From: Serratia ureilytica
GTDB taxonomy: Bacteria; Pseudomonadota; Gammaproteobacteria; Enterobacterales; Enterobacteriaceae
Direction of reading: 5' to 3'
DNA length: 64,000 nucleotides
NCBI RefSeq assembly: GCF_013375155.1
Contig: NZ_JABXOF010000001.1
Location: 1-64,000 of the forward strand
Of this stretch, positions 46,287 to 56,059 are shown piece by piece. How positions within the stretch are numbered: the stretch's first letter is position 1; every line of letters begins with the position of its first letter. The notes under the pieces were generated by a model. The model did no database searches, was not told where the DNA came from, and worked only from the letters and a program-made list of their open reading frames with translations. The position numbers and the translations under genes were made by a program.

Positions 46287-46402
46287 CTCCTAGCCCCTGC
46301 GCCTACGTTGTTCATCCGGAACGATATGGCGCTTGGGCCGTGGCGAAGTCAGCCACCAGGGTGCAGAGGGGAAACGCTCGCATCTCCCGACTTTGGAAAG
46401 GT
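46287..46402 (+). ncRNA. Moco riboswitch (moaA leader)
   Basis: The leader carries the Moco RNA motif. Conserved elements are CTCCTAGCCCCTGCGCCT, the ATGGCGCTTGGGCCGTG segment, GCCACCAGGGTGCAGAGG and CTCCCGACTTTGGAAAGG just before the moaA start, in the same order as in E. coli moaA. It is thought to sense molybdenum cofactor and reduce translation by covering the AAAGG ribosome site. Confidence 0.88.
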
Positions 46403-46405
46403 GTT

Positions 46406-47392
46406 ATGGTACCGCAACTCATTGATGCTTATGAGCGCAAGTTCTATTACCTGCGCTTGTCGATCACCGACGTGTGCAACTTTCGTTGCACCTACTGTCT
46501 GCCCGACGGCTACAAGCCGAGCGGCAGCCCGAAAAGCTTCCTGTCGCTGGATGAAATCCGCCGCGTCAGCCGCGCGTTCGCCGAACTGGGCACCGAAAAG
46601 GTGCGCCTGACCGGCGGCGAGCCTTCGCTGCGCCGCGACTTTACCGAGATCATCGCCGCCGTGCGGGAAAACCCGGCCATCCGTACCCTGGCTGTCACCA
46701 CCAACGGCTACCGTCTGGCGCGCGACGTCGCCGCCTGGCGTGACGCCGGTCTGACGGCGATTAACGTCAGCGTCGACAGTCTGGATCCCCGCCAGTTTCA
46801 CGCCATTACCGGTCAGGACAAGTTCCGCCAGGTGATGGACGGCATCGACGCCGCCTTCAGCGCCGGTTTCAGCAAGGTCAAGGTCAACGCCGTGCTGATG
46901 CGCGACGTCAATCACCAGCAACTCGGCGCGTTTCTCGCCTGGATCAAGGATCGGCCGATCCAGCTGCGCTTTATCGAACTGATGGAAACCGGCGAGGGGG
47001 GCGAACTGTTTCGCAAACACCACGTTTCCGGCGAAGTGATTCGCCTGCAGCTGGAGCAGCAGGGTTGGCAGCGCCAGGCGCGTGGCCGCAGCGACGGCCC
47101 GGCGCAGGTGTTCAGCCACCCGGACTACCAGGGTGAGGTGGGTCTTATCATGCCGTATGAAAAAGACTTCTGCGCCAGCTGCAACCGGCTGCGCGTTTCT
47201 TCCATCGGCAATCTGCATCTGTGCCTGTTCGGCGAGCAGGGGGTGCCCCTGCGCGATCTGCTGGCGGACGACGGCCAGCTCGACGCGCTGAAGGCGCGCA
47301 TTCAGAGCGGGCTGCTGAGCAAGAAGCAGACCCATTTCCTGCATCAGGGCAACAGCGGGATCACCCAGAACCTGTCGTTTATCGGCGGCTGA
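46406..47392 (+). CDS. moaA: GTP 3',8-cyclase MoaA
   Basis: MoaA is the radical-SAM enzyme of the first step of molybdenum-cofactor synthesis, with MoaC making cyclic pyranopterin monophosphate. The 328-residue protein has the N-terminal cluster CNFRCTYC, the C-terminal cluster [18 protein letters not shown] and a terminal GG. I chose [15 protein letters not shown] (46406) by homology and because GGAAAGG lies 7 bp upstream at the riboswitch end. It is first in moaABCDE. Confidence 0.97.
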   Translation: MVPQLIDAYERKFYYLRLSITDVCNFRCTYCLPDGYKPSGSPKSFLSLDEIRRVSRAFAELGTEKVRLTGGEPSLRRDFTEIIAAVRENPAIRTLAVTTNGYRLARDVAAWRDAGLTAINVSVDSLDPRQFHAITGQDKFRQVMDGIDAAFSAGFSKVKVNAVLMRDVNHQQLGAFLAWIKDRPIQLRFIELMETGEGGELFRKHHVSGEVIRLQLEQQGWQRQARGRSDGPAQVFSHPDYQGEVGLIMPYEKDFCASCNRLRVSSIGNLHLCLFGEQGVPLRDLLADDGQLDALKARIQSGLLSKKQTHFLHQGNSGITQNLSFIGG

Positions 47393-47416
47393 CAGCCAAT
47401 AGGAGCTTATTGAACC

Positions 47417-47932
47417 ATGAGCCATGCGAGCAGCGAGTTTATTCCGGCGCATATCGCCATCCTGACCGTGTCCGACAGCCGCGGCGCGGCGGAAGACACC
47501 TCCGGCCAATATCTGCAGGAAGCGGCGCAGGAAGCCGGCCATCAGGTGGTGGATCGCGCCATCGTCAAAGATGACATTTACCAGATCCGCGCACGGGTTT
47601 CCGCGTGGATCGCCGATGACAACGTGCAGGCGGTGCTGATCACCGGCGGCACCGGTTTTACCGCGCGCGACAACACGCCGGAAGCGCTGTTGCCACTGTT
47701 CGACAGAGAGGTGGAAGGGTTCGGCGAACTGTTCCGCATGGTGTCGTACGAAGAGATCGGCACCGCGACGATCCAGTCGCGCGCGCTGGCCGGCCTGGCC
47801 AACCGCACGGTGATTTTCGCCATGCCGGGCTCCACCCGCGCCTGCCGCACCGCCTGGGAGCGGATTATCGAAGAGCAGTTGGACGCGCGCCATCGCCCGT
47901 GCAACTTCCAGCCCCATTTGAAGAAGCCCTGA
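47417..47932 (+). CDS. moaB: Molybdenum cofactor protein MoaB
   Basis: This 171-residue protein of the MogA/MoaB family is homologous to molybdopterin adenylyltransferases. In E. coli MoaB is dispensable and MogA does this job. It has HIAILTVSDSRGAAEDTSGQ and the motif LITGGTGFTARDNTPEAL, plus AMPGSTRACRTAWERII. It lies 24 bp after moaA with AGGAG upstream. Confidence 0.96.
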   Translation: MSHASSEFIPAHIAILTVSDSRGAAEDTSGQYLQEAAQEAGHQVVDRAIVKDDIYQIRARVSAWIADDNVQAVLITGGTGFTARDNTPEALLPLFDREVEGFGELFRMVSYEEIGTATIQSRALAGLANRTVIFAMPGSTRACRTAWERIIEEQLDARHRPCNFQPHLKKP

Positions 47933-47935
47933 GTC

Positions 47936-48415
47936 ATGACACAGCTAACCCACATTAACGCCGCCGGCGAAGCCCATATGGTCGACGTTTCCGCCAAGGC
48001 CGAAACGGTGCGTGAGGCGCGCGCCGAAGCCTTCGTCGACATGCTGCCCGCCACGCTGGCGATGATCGTCGACGGCAGCCATCACAAGGGCGACGTGTTC
48101 GCCACGGCGCGCATCGCCGGCATTCAGGCGGCCAAACGCACCTGGGAACTGATCCCGCTGTGCCACCCGCTGATGTTGAGCAAGGTCGAAGTGCAGCTGG
48201 AGGCGCAAACGGAGCACAGCCGGGTGCGCATTGAAACCTGCTGCCGGCTGACCGGCAAAACCGGCGTCGAGATGGAAGCGCTGACCGCCGCCTCGGTGGC
48301 GGCATTGACCATCTATGACATGTGCAAAGCGGTACAGAAAGACATGGTGATCGGCCCGGTGCGCCTGCTGGCGAAAAGCGGCGGCAAATCCGGTGATTTT
48401 AAGGTGAACGCATGA
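47936..48415 (+). CDS. moaC: Cyclic pyranopterin monophosphate synthase MoaC
   Basis: MoaC converts the MoaA product to cyclic pyranopterin monophosphate. The 159-residue protein has the family motifs [36 protein letters not shown] (catalytic region) and [22 protein letters not shown] with the catalytic Lys. It overlaps moaD by four bases. Confidence 0.97.
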   Translation: MTQLTHINAAGEAHMVDVSAKAETVREARAEAFVDMLPATLAMIVDGSHHKGDVFATARIAGIQAAKRTWELIPLCHPLMLSKVEVQLEAQTEHSRVRIETCCRLTGKTGVEMEALTAASVAALTIYDMCKAVQKDMVIGPVRLLAKSGGKSGDFKVNA

Positions 48416-48657
48416 TCGATATTCTTTTCTTCGCGCAGGTGCGCGAACTGGTGGGCACCGGCGCGCTGTCGATGCCGGCGGATTACCCGACCGTCGAGGC
48501 GCTGCGTCAGGCGCTGTGCGCGCGCGGCGATCGCTGGGCGCTGGCGCTGGAGTCCGGCAAACTGCTGGCGGCGGTCAATCAGTCGCTGGTGGCGGCGGAT
48601 CACCCGCTGCGCGCCGGCGATGAAGTGGCCTTCTTCCCGCCGGTTACCGGGGGGTAA
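48412..48657 (+). CDS. moaD: Molybdopterin synthase small subunit MoaD
   Basis: This is an 81-residue ubiquitin-fold sulfur carrier. The C-terminus VTGG is the GG tail that is thiocarboxylated and donates sulfur. It has the motif [31 protein letters not shown], in two parts. It overlaps moaC (ATGA) and moaE follows after two bases. Confidence 0.97.
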   Translation: MIDILFFAQVRELVGTGALSMPADYPTVEALRQALCARGDRWALALESGKLLAAVNQSLVAADHPLRAGDEVAFFPPVTGG

Positions 48658-48659
48658 GC

Positions 48660-49127
48660 ATGGAAAACACCCGCATTCGCGTGGGCGAAGCGCCGTTCAA
48701 CGTCGGCGACGAGTATCAGTGGCTGGCGCAGTGCGACGCCGACGGCGCGGTGGTGACCTTCACCGGCAAGGTGCGCAACCATAACCTCGGGGACGACGTC
48801 AGCGCGCTGACGCTGGAACACTACCCCGGCATGACCGAGAAGGCGCTGGCGGAGATCGTGGCCGAGGCGCGCAGCCGTTGGCCGCTGCAGCGCGTGACGG
48901 TGATCCACCGCGTCGGCGCGCTGTATCCCGGCGACGAGATCGTGTTCGTCGGCGTGACCGGCGCGCACCGCGGCATGGCGTTCGCCGCCAGCGAGTTCAT
49001 CATGGACTACCTGAAGACCCGCGCGCCGTTCTGGAAGCGCGAAGCGACCGGCCAGGGCGATCGTTGGGTGGACGCTCGCGACAGCGATCGTCAGGCCGCG
49101 CAGCGCTGGCACGACGCGGCTAAATAA
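48660..49127 (+). CDS. moaE: Molybdopterin synthase large subunit MoaE
   Basis: MoaE forms the heterotetramer with MoaD that makes molybdopterin from cPMP. The 155-residue protein has VTFTGKVRNHNLGDDVSAL, IHRVGALYPGDEIVFVGV, AHRGMAF and the active-site Lys region KTRAPFWKRE. It is the last gene of moaABCDE. Confidence 0.97.
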   Translation: MENTRIRVGEAPFNVGDEYQWLAQCDADGAVVTFTGKVRNHNLGDDVSALTLEHYPGMTEKALAEIVAEARSRWPLQRVTVIHRVGALYPGDEIVFVGVTGAHRGMAFAASEFIMDYLKTRAPFWKREATGQGDRWVDARDSDRQAAQRWHDAAK

Positions 49128-49201
49128 CGCCTCAACAGCGGAAACAAATCAAGACCTTTGCCGCTTTCGCGCGGCCTATTCTGTGGTACGCTTATAGCAG
49201 G

Positions 49202-49225
49202 CGAAGCCCCGTTTACGGGGCTTCG
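49202..49225. other. Hairpin between moaE and ybhL
   Basis: A perfect 9-bp stem CGAAGCCCC / GGGGCTTCG closes a 6-base loop. It lacks a U tract, so it may be a weak terminator of moa or a leader structure of ybhL. Confidence 0.5.
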
Positions 49226-49257
49226 GAATCTTGTTTACAACGCAAAAGGTAACCGTC

Positions 49258-49968
49258 ATGGACCGATATCCACGCTCTAATGGTTCAATCGTCGAACGTG
49301 CCAACAGCGGCATTCAGGCCTACATGGCGCAGGTTTACGGCTGGATGACCTGCGGTCTGCTGCTGACGGCGTTCGTTGCTTGGTATGTCGCACAAAATCA
49401 ACAGCTACAAGCAGTTATATTCTCTAGCCAGCTTATTTTCATCGGTCTGATCATTGCTCAGCTGGCGCTGGTGTTCGTGATTTCGGGCATGGTCAACCGC
49501 CTGAGCGGCACGGTGGCCACTTCGCTGTTCATGCTGTACTCGGCGCTGACCGGGCTAACGCTGTCGAGTATTTTCTTGATGTATACAGGTGTCTCAATAA
49601 TGAGCACCTTCGTGGTCACCGCCGGCATGTTCGGCGCCATGAGCCTGTACGGTTACACCACCAAGCGCGATCTGAGCGGCTTCGGCAGCATGCTGTTCAT
49701 GGCGCTGATCGGCATCGTGCTGGCCTCGCTGGTGAACATCTGGCTGAAAAGCACCGCGCTGATGTGGGCGATTACCTACATCGGGGTGGTGGTGTTCGTC
49801 GGCCTGACCGCGTACGACACGCAAAAACTCAAGGCGATGGGCGAGCAGCTGAACGCCGATGATAAAGACAGCTTCCGCAAGTACGCCATCGTCGGCGCGC
49901 TGACGCTGTATCTTGACTTCATCAACCTGTTCCTGATGTTGCTGCGTATCTTCGGCAACCGTCGCTAA
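49258..49968 (+). CDS. ybhL: BAX-inhibitor-1-like membrane protein YbhL
   Basis: This 236-residue protein of the BI-1/YccA family has seven membrane segments. It has the family ending AYDTQKLKAMGEQL..KYAIVGALTLYLDFINLFLMLLRIFG. Members are proton-sensitive calcium channels or leak proteins, and the E. coli role is unclear. The start MDRYPRSNGSIVERA (49258) has AAAGGTAA upstream. The same gene follows moaE in E. coli. Confidence 0.93.
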   Translation: MDRYPRSNGSIVERANSGIQAYMAQVYGWMTCGLLLTAFVAWYVAQNQQLQAVIFSSQLIFIGLIIAQLALVFVISGMVNRLSGTVATSLFMLYSALTGLTLSSIFLMYTGVSIMSTFVVTAGMFGAMSLYGYTTKRDLSGFGSMLFMALIGIVLASLVNIWLKSTALMWAITYIGVVVFVGLTAYDTQKLKAMGEQLNADDKDSFRKYAIVGALTLYLDFINLFLMLLRIFGNRR

Positions 49969-50015
49969 ATCCATGGCCTTTCAAGCAGTAGCTTGAAATC
50001 CACAGGACTTACCGG

Positions 50016-50045
50016 GCTCTGCATGTGACATGCAGAGCTTTTTTT
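50016..50045. terminator. Terminator between ybhL and ybhR
   Basis: A 10-bp stem GCTCTGCATG / CATGCAGAGC closes a TGA loop and is followed by seven T's. It terminates ybhL. Confidence 0.88.
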
Positions 50046-51150
50046 ATGCGATCTTGCGGCGGAACAGCGCGTAGGCGGCGCTGCCGGTGGTGGCAGTGAT
50101 CACCAGCAGCGGCCACAGGCTGCGCCAGATAATGCTGAAGCTGGCGTCCTTCAGGTAGATCTGCTTGGTGATGTCGGTGAAGTGGCGTATCGGATTCACC
50201 CAGGTCAGATCCTGCAGCCACACCGGCATATTCTCCACCGGCGAGACGTAACCCGAGAGCAGGATCGCCGGCATCATGAACACGAACACGCCGATGAACG
50301 CCTGCTGCTGAGTGGCGCACAGCGACGAGATCAGCAGGCCGAAACCGACCAGCGACAGCCCGTAGATCAGCATGGTGGCGTAGAACAGCAGCAGCGATCC
50401 GGCGAACGGGATCTGGTACAGGAAGATGCCGATCAACAGCACGATGCTGGCCTGGAAGCTGGCGACGATCAGCGCCGGCACCGCCTTGCCGATAAAGATT
50501 TGCCAGGTGGTGAGCGGCGAGACCAGCAGCTGTTCCAGCGTGCCCTGTTCGCGCTCGCGCGCCACCGACAGCGAGGTGACGATCAGCACGCCGATGGTGG
50601 TGATCATGGCGATCAGCGACGGCACCACGAACCATTTGTAGTCCAGATTCGGGTTATACCAGTTGCGTACCACCAGTTCGCTGTTGTTGGGTTTCGCGCG
50701 GTTGCCGAGCAGCTCGTTCTGATATTCCTGCACGATCTGCTGCACGTAGTTGGCGGCGATCTGCGCGCTGTTGGAGTTGCGCCCGTCGAGCAGCAGCTGC
50801 AGCGGCGCGGTGTTGCCGGTGGCGATATCGCGCGAGAACTGCGCCGGGAAGCGGATCAGCAGCAGCGCCCGCTGGTTGTCGATGGTGGTCTTTATCTCCT
50901 GCGGATTGCGCAGCAGCAGGACATGGGAGAAGGCTTTGGCCTTGGCGAAGCGCTGGGTCAGCTCCACCGAGGCCTGGCCGCTGTCCTCGCTGTAGACCGC
51001 GATGGTGGCGTTGGTGACTTCCAGCGTCGCGGCGAACGGGAACAGCAGCACCTGCAGGATCACCGGCATGATCAGGATGGCGCGGGTTTGCGGATCGCGC
51101 AGCAGCGCCTGCATTTCCTTGATGATGAGCGTCAACAGACGATGAAACAT
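50044..51150 (-). CDS. ybhR: ABC exporter permease YbhR
   Basis: This 368-residue ABC-2-type permease has one N-terminal membrane segment, a large periplasmic domain (about 45-170) and five C-terminal segments. The ABC-2 signature is [31 protein letters not shown]. With YbhS it forms the membrane part of the YbhGFSR exporter, which in E. coli affects drug sensitivity and Na+/Li+ export. GAGGAG lies before the ATG. It is the last gene of the unit. Confidence 0.94.
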   Translation of the reverse strand: MFHRLLTLIIKEMQALLRDPQTRAILIMPVILQVLLFPFAATLEVTNATIAVYSEDSGQASVELTQRFAKAKAFSHVLLLRNPQEIKTTIDNQRALLLIRFPAQFSRDIATGNTAPLQLLLDGRNSNSAQIAANYVQQIVQEYQNELLGNRAKPNNSELVVRNWYNPNLDYKWFVVPSLIAMITTIGVLIVTSLSVAREREQGTLEQLLVSPLTTWQIFIGKAVPALIVASFQASIVLLIGIFLYQIPFAGSLLLFYATMLIYGLSLVGFGLLISSLCATQQQAFIGVFVFMMPAILLSGYVSPVENMPVWLQDLTWVNPIRHFTDITKQIYLKDASFSIIWRSLWPLLVITATTGSAAYALFRRKIA

Positions 51151-51162
51151 CGCTCTTTCTCC

Positions 51163-52317
51163 TCAATCCAGCCGGCGCTGGGTTTTCCAGGCCGTCAGGC
51201 CGATGAACACCACGGCGGAAGCGATCAGGAACAGCAGATTGATCGCCAGCACGGTGCCGACGTTGCCCGCCAGGAACAGCGTTTGCAGCGTGCTGACGAA
51301 GTAACGCGCGGGAATGATGTAGGTCACCGCGCGTACGATGGCCGGCATGCTGTCGATCTGGAAGATGAAGCCGGACAGCATGATCGACGGCAGGAAGGCG
51401 GCGTTCAGCGCCACCATCGCCGCATTGAACTGGTTGCGGGTGAGGGTGGAGATCAGCAGGCCCATGCCGAGGGTGCTGGCGAGGAACAGGCTGCTGATCA
51501 GCAGCAGGATCGGCAGCGAACCGCGATAGGGCACGCCGAGCACCCAGACCGCCACCGCCATGCACAGCGCCATGGCGATCATGCCGAGGAAGTAATACGG
51601 GATCAGCTTGGAGAGCAGCAGCTCGCTGCGCGTCACCTGGGTGGAGAGCAGGGCTTCCATGGTGCCGCGCTCCCATTCGCGGGCGATCACCAGCGAGGTG
51701 AGAATGGCGCCGATCACCGTCATGATGATGGTGATGGCGCCGGGAATGATGTAGTGCCGGCTGATGGCCGCCGGGTTGAACCAGTAGCGCATCTGCACGT
51801 CAATCAGCGGCTTGTCGTTGCTCCCTCGATCGGCGGCGCGCTGCTGCTGCCAAACTTGCCATACGCCCTGGGCATAGCCCTGCACGAAGTTGGCGGTGTT
51901 CGGCTCGCTGCCGTCGGTGATCACCTGGATGGGGGCGCTGTCGTGCGGGCGCGCCATGCGCTGGTCGAAATCCACCGGGATCACCACCAGGCCGCGGATC
52001 GTGCCGGCCTGCATCTGCTGGATCAACTGCCGGCGGTTGTCGCTGATGGTCGGTTCGATATAGGGCGAACCGGCGAACGCCTGGGCCAGATCGCGCGCGT
52101 CTTCGCTCTGTTGCTCCATCAGAATGCCCAGATGCAGCTTGCTGGAGTCCAGGTTGATGCCGTAGCCGAAGATAAACAGCAGCATCAGCGGGATAACGAA
52201 GGCGATCAGGCCGCTGCTGGGATCGCGCAGTATTTGCCGCGTCTCCTTCAGGCACAGCGCGCGCAGTCGGCGCCAGGAGAAGCCGCCGTCGTCGATTGGG
52301 GCTCGGTTGTTGCTCAC
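51163..52317 (-). CDS. ybhS: ABC exporter permease YbhS
   Basis: This 384-residue ABC-2 permease is a paralogue of YbhR, with the signature [35 protein letters not shown] place the start at GTG 52317 ([11 protein letters not shown]) with GAGGAGGAA upstream, since it overlaps the ybhF stop by four bases (GTGA). A frame extending to 52923 runs in the ybhF shadow and is rejected. E. coli YbhS is 377 residues. Confidence 0.94.
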   Translation of the reverse strand: MSNNRAPIDDGGFSWRRLRALCLKETRQILRDPSSGLIAFVIPLMLLFIFGYGINLDSSKLHLGILMEQQSEDARDLAQAFAGSPYIEPTISDNRRQLIQQMQAGTIRGLVVIPVDFDQRMARPHDSAPIQVITDGSEPNTANFVQGYAQGVWQVWQQQRAADRGSNDKPLIDVQMRYWFNPAAISRHYIIPGAITIIMTVIGAILTSLVIAREWERGTMEALLSTQVTRSELLLSKLIPYYFLGMIAMALCMAVAVWVLGVPYRGSLPILLLISSLFLASTLGMGLLISTLTRNQFNAAMVALNAAFLPSIMLSGFIFQIDSMPAIVRAVTYIIPARYFVSTLQTLFLAGNVGTVLAINLLFLIASAVVFIGLTAWKTQRRLD

Positions 52318-54050
52318 CGCGGTTCCTCCTCGTCGTAGCCCTGCACCAGTTCGATAAACGCCTGTTCCATCGAGGGGTTGGGGTTGTCGTCGCGCGCTAC
52401 CTGTTGTTTGAGATCGTCCGGCGTGCCGGCGGCGATGATCTTGCCGCGATACACCAGGCCGATGCGGTCGCAGTATTCCGCCTCGTCCATAAAGTGGGTG
52501 GTCACCATCACCGTGACGCCCTTGTCGACCATGCCGTTGATGTGCAGCCAGAACTCGCGCCGCGTCAGCGGATCGACACCGGAGGTCGGTTCGTCGAGGA
52601 ACAGAATATCCGGTTCGTGCATCAGCGCGCAGGCCAGCGCCAGACGTTGCTTGAAGCCGAGCGGCAGGGCATCCGGCGTCTGATCGAGGATCGGCGCGAA
52701 GTTGAAGGCGCGGGACATCTCGTCGATTTTGTCGCGCTGCGCCTTGCCGCTCAGGCCGTAGACCCCGGAGAAGAACTTCAGGTTCTGCGCCACCGTCAGG
52801 TTGCCATACAGCGAGAATTTTTGCGCCATGTAGCCGAGGCGTTGGCGCGCCTTGCCGGAACTGGTCTTCAGATCCATCCCCAGCACCAGCGCCTTGCCGC
52901 CGGACGGCACCAGCAGGCCGCACATCATTTTGAAGGTGGTGGACTTGCCGGCGCCGTTCGGGCCGAGCAGGCCGAAGATTTCGCCGCGCCGTACCTGAAA
53001 ATCGACGTGATCGGTGGCGGCGAAATCGCCGAATTTCTTGGTCAACTGCACCGCTTCGATCACCGTTTCACCGCCTTTGCCGTCAACGGTCGGCATGATC
53101 TCCGCCAGCGCCGAGCGATGGTTGGGGCCGCCGCCGAGCAGATCGATAAACGCATCCTCGAAGCGCGGATCCGCTTCGTCCAGTTCGGCGTCCGGCAGAT
53201 CCAGCGTCTGCAGCAGCTGCCGATGATCTTCGCCTTCTTTCAGGATCAGGCGCAGGTACTTGCCCTGGATCACGCCGTCGGTGACCGCCGGCAGGCAGAT
53301 CGCCCGCTGCAGCAACGATCGATGGCTGCCGGGCGGCGCGGCGATCAATACCGTGCGTCCGGCCATGCGCTGGGTCAGATCCTGCGGCGCGCCGCTGAAC
53401 AGCAGCTCGCCCTCGTTGAGCAGCAGCACTTCGCGACACTGCTCGGCCTCGTCGAGATAAGAGGTGCTCCACAGGATCAACATGCCGTCATTGGCCAGCT
53501 CGTGCACCATGCGCCACAGCTCGCGGCGCGAGATCGGATCGACGCCGACGCCCGGTTCGTCCAGCAGCAGCACCTGGGGTTCGCCCACCAGCGTGCAGGC
53601 CAGTCCCAGTTTTTGCTTCATGCCGCCGGACAGCTTGCCCGCCAGACGCCCGGTGAAGCGGGTCAGATCGGTGAATTTCAGCAGCCGTTCGAAGGTCTGG
53701 CGGCGAAGATCGCCGGTGACGCCGCGCAGATCGGCGTACAGCGTCAGGTTCTCTATCACCGTCAGATCCTCATACAGCCCGAATTTCTGCGGCATGTAGC
53801 CGAGGATCGCATGCAGTTGGCGATCCTGGCCGATCGGATCCAGCCCGGCGACCCGCAGTTTGCCGCTGCTTGGCTTCAGCAGCCCGGCCAGCATGCGCAG
53901 CAGGGTGGTTTTGCCGGCGCCGTCCGGGCCGACCAGCCCGATGACCGCGCCGCTGCGCAGGGTGGTGGTCAGGCTGGCGACCGCCGGTTTCTCAAGCGAC
54001 GGGAAGCGCTTTTCCAGCCCTACCAACTCGATGGTGTGCGCCTGTTCCAT
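52314..54050 (-). CDS. ybhF: Double ABC ATPase YbhF of exporter
   Basis: This 578-residue ATPase has two fused nucleotide-binding domains. Walker A sequences are [13 protein letters not shown] and [14 protein letters not shown]. Signatures are [15 protein letters not shown] and a degenerate [15 protein letters not shown]. Walker B sequences are [12 protein letters not shown] and [12 protein letters not shown]. One intact and one altered signature suggest asymmetric hydrolysis. It sits between ybhG (8-bp gap) and ybhS (4-bp overlap). Confidence 0.95.
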   Translation of the reverse strand: MEQAHTIELVGLEKRFPSLEKPAVASLTTTLRSGAVIGLVGPDGAGKTTLLRMLAGLLKPSSGKLRVAGLDPIGQDRQLHAILGYMPQKFGLYEDLTVIENLTLYADLRGVTGDLRRQTFERLLKFTDLTRFTGRLAGKLSGGMKQKLGLACTLVGEPQVLLLDEPGVGVDPISRRELWRMVHELANDGMLILWSTSYLDEAEQCREVLLLNEGELLFSGAPQDLTQRMAGRTVLIAAPPGSHRSLLQRAICLPAVTDGVIQGKYLRLILKEGEDHRQLLQTLDLPDAELDEADPRFEDAFIDLLGGGPNHRSALAEIMPTVDGKGGETVIEAVQLTKKFGDFAATDHVDFQVRRGEIFGLLGPNGAGKSTTFKMMCGLLVPSGGKALVLGMDLKTSSGKARQRLGYMAQKFSLYGNLTVAQNLKFFSGVYGLSGKAQRDKIDEMSRAFNFAPILDQTPDALPLGFKQRLALACALMHEPDILFLDEPTSGVDPLTRREFWLHINGMVDKGVTVMVTTHFMDEAEYCDRIGLVYRGKIIAAGTPDDLKQQVARDDNPNPSMEQAFIELVQGYDEEEPR

Positions 54051-54058
54051 GGCCGGCC

Positions 54059-55045
54059 TCAGGGTTTGGCGAAGCGCAGGGTGACCGGCATGCCCTGACG
54101 CAGCGCATCGTCGGCGTCGGTGACGATCACCCGCAGGCGGTACACCAGATCGGTGCGCAGATCCGGCGTTTCAACGCTTTTCGGCGTGAATTCCGCGGTC
54201 GGCGAGACGAAACCGATCTTGCCGTGGTAAGGCTTGCCGGGGCGGCCGTCGGTGTAGATCTCCAGCTCGGTGCCGGGCACCGCCTGGTTCAGGCTGGTTT
54301 CGTTGACGTAGGCGCGCACCCACACCGGCCGGGTCAACGACAGGGTGAACACCGTGCCGCCGGCGCCGAGCATGGTGCCCGGCTCTACCGCACGGGTCAG
54401 CACCGTGCCGGCGGAAGGGGAGAGCAGCGTGGCGTCTTGCAGGTTCAATTGCGCCTGCGCCAACGCCGCTTCGCTTTGCGCCACCTCGGCCTTGGCCTGT
54501 TCAATCTCTTGCGGGCGATTGCCGCTGCGGTATTGCGACAGTTTGTCTTTCGCCGCTTGCAGGTTGGCCTGCGCCTGGTTGCGGGCGGTGCGCGCATCCT
54601 CCAGCGCGTCGGCGGAGGTGGCGTTTTTCGCCCACAGCCCTTGCTGGCGCTTCAGGAAACTGTCGGCGTAGGCGAAAGCGGACTGGCGCTGCGCCATTTC
54701 TGACTGCACCTGGGCTATCTCTTCGCTGCGATAGCCGGCCTGCAGCAGCGACAGTTTGGCGCGCGCGCTGCCGACGTTGGCTTCGGCCTGTTGCAGCGCG
54801 TTGCGGTAGGGAGCATCGTCCAGTTTGCCGAGCAGCTGGCCCGGCTGAACGGTATCGCCTTCATCCACCGTCAGCGACGCCAGGCGGCCGTCGACGCGAA
54901 AGCCGAGGTTGACCGTGCGGATATCGACGTTGCCGTACAGCGTCAGCGGCCGCTCTTGCTGCTGTTGGTAATGCCATACCCCGTAAGCGACGGCCGCGAT
55001 CAGCAGAATCAACAACACGATCAAGGCACTGCGTTTTTTGTTCAT
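54059..55045 (-). CDS. ybhG: HlyD-family membrane fusion protein YbhG
   Basis: This 328-residue periplasmic adaptor of the YbhGFSR exporter has one N-terminal anchor ([18 protein letters not shown]) and a lipoyl half ([22 protein letters not shown]). A long coiled-coil hairpin spans about 85-200 ([30 protein letters not shown]), followed by a beta-barrel. It is first after cecR, 18 bp downstream, so the five genes form one transcript. Confidence 0.95.
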   Translation of the reverse strand: MNKKRSALIVLLILLIAAVAYGVWHYQQQQERPLTLYGNVDIRTVNLGFRVDGRLASLTVDEGDTVQPGQLLGKLDDAPYRNALQQAEANVGSARAKLSLLQAGYRSEEIAQVQSEMAQRQSAFAYADSFLKRQQGLWAKNATSADALEDARTARNQAQANLQAAKDKLSQYRSGNRPQEIEQAKAEVAQSEAALAQAQLNLQDATLLSPSAGTVLTRAVEPGTMLGAGGTVFTLSLTRPVWVRAYVNETSLNQAVPGTELEIYTDGRPGKPYHGKIGFVSPTAEFTPKSVETPDLRTDLVYRLRVIVTDADDALRQGMPVTLRFAKP

Positions 55046-55063
55046 AACACTCCCTGCCTGAAT

Positions 55064-55762
55064 TTACGCGCCGTGACGTTGGCGCAGCCCAATAACTAAA
55101 ATCTCGATATGCTCGCTCAGCACCGCCGCGATTTGCGCCGCTTCGCCCTCACCAATCTCTTGCCAGCCGGCCTGACGGCGGATGGTCTCCCGCGCTACGC
55201 GGAACGACAGCACCTCGCCAATCAGCGCATGGGTATGCAACACGAGGCGGGCGGCGCGTTCGTCGATGCCGGTGGCGGCCGACAGCAGGCGGCACAGCCG
55301 TTCGTGCATCGGCGCGATCACCTGGCGGTGGATCAGCGGGTAGGCGTCGGTTGGGGCGAGCTGTTCGCGCGACATGATTTTGCTCAGATTCAGCGTGTGC
55401 GGCTGGGTCATCAGCTCGCTGAAGGCCAGTAGGCCACGCTGCAGCAAACGCAGCGCCGCGTCGGGCGATCGCTGTGCGGCAGGCTGCTGCCCAAAGCGAT
55501 CGACCTCTTCGGCCAGCGGGGCGAACGCCTGCTGGATGAAATCGGCGAGCGACTGCGCCACGGCCAGATACAGCCCCTCTTTGGAGCTGAAGTAGTAGGT
55601 GATGGCGGCGATATTCTGGCCGGCGCGCTGGGCGATATCGCGGGTGGTGGCGCCCTGCAGGCCATATTCACCGAACAGGTCGGTCGCCGCGGCGAGCAGT
55701 TGCCGGCGCGTTTGCTCGCCGCGCGCCCGGCTGGCGGCCTGATGAGGGACGGAAGCTGGCAT
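55064..55762 (-). CDS. cecR: TetR-family regulator CecR (YbiH)
   Basis: This 232-residue regulator has an N-terminal TetR helix-turn-helix (about 15-60, QLLAAATDLFGEYGLQGATTRD, in two parts, then AITYYFSSKEGLYLAV) and the CecR-type C-terminal domain. In E. coli CecR represses ybiH-ybhGFSR and the divergent rhlE and responds to antibiotics such as cefoperazone and chloramphenicol. A long palindrome just upstream is its probable operator. Confidence 0.92.
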   Translation of the reverse strand: MPASVPHQAASRARGEQTRRQLLAAATDLFGEYGLQGATTRDIAQRAGQNIAAITYYFSSKEGLYLAVAQSLADFIQQAFAPLAEEVDRFGQQPAAQRSPDAALRLLQRGLLAFSELMTQPHTLNLSKIMSREQLAPTDAYPLIHRQVIAPMHERLCRLLSAATGIDERAARLVLHTHALIGEVLSFRVARETIRRQAGWQEIGEGEAAQIAAVLSEHIEILVIGLRQRHGA

Positions 55763-55773
55763 AGGTCACGCTC

Positions 55774-55801
55774 AAAGTTAATCAATCATATGATTAACTT
55801 T
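55774..55801. promoter_or_regulatory. Probable CecR operator
   Basis: Perfect 11-bp arms AAAGTTAATCA and TGATTAACTTT flank a 6-bp centre, 11 bp before cecR and about 260 bp before rhlE. The size fits a TetR-type operator. The rest of 55802-56059 is the rhlE leader, with no gene. Confidence 0.78.
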
Positions 55802-56059
55802 ATGCCAGATTGTTTAAAACGCAACCGCTAACCACAATGAGTTATGTGACCGACTTCAGATAATGCTGAATTTACGGCAGATTGTGCTCTCTGCACGTAA
55901 AAGTGCTTTTTATTGCGCGACTTCTGTTACAATCGCCGCCTGGTGCACTGCAGTTTGTGCCAATCCCTCGTGGTCATGCTTAATGCCCCGTCTGATCATC
56001 CTCCCAGGAAACTGCACCGAACACTGTTAGGTTAGGGGGGATCTGGAGTTTTTCTCTTT

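Noticed and set aside
49202-49225. Strong rho-independent terminator of moaABCDE
   Set aside because: The stem is perfect, but no U tract follows on the transcribed side. It is kept only as a hairpin.
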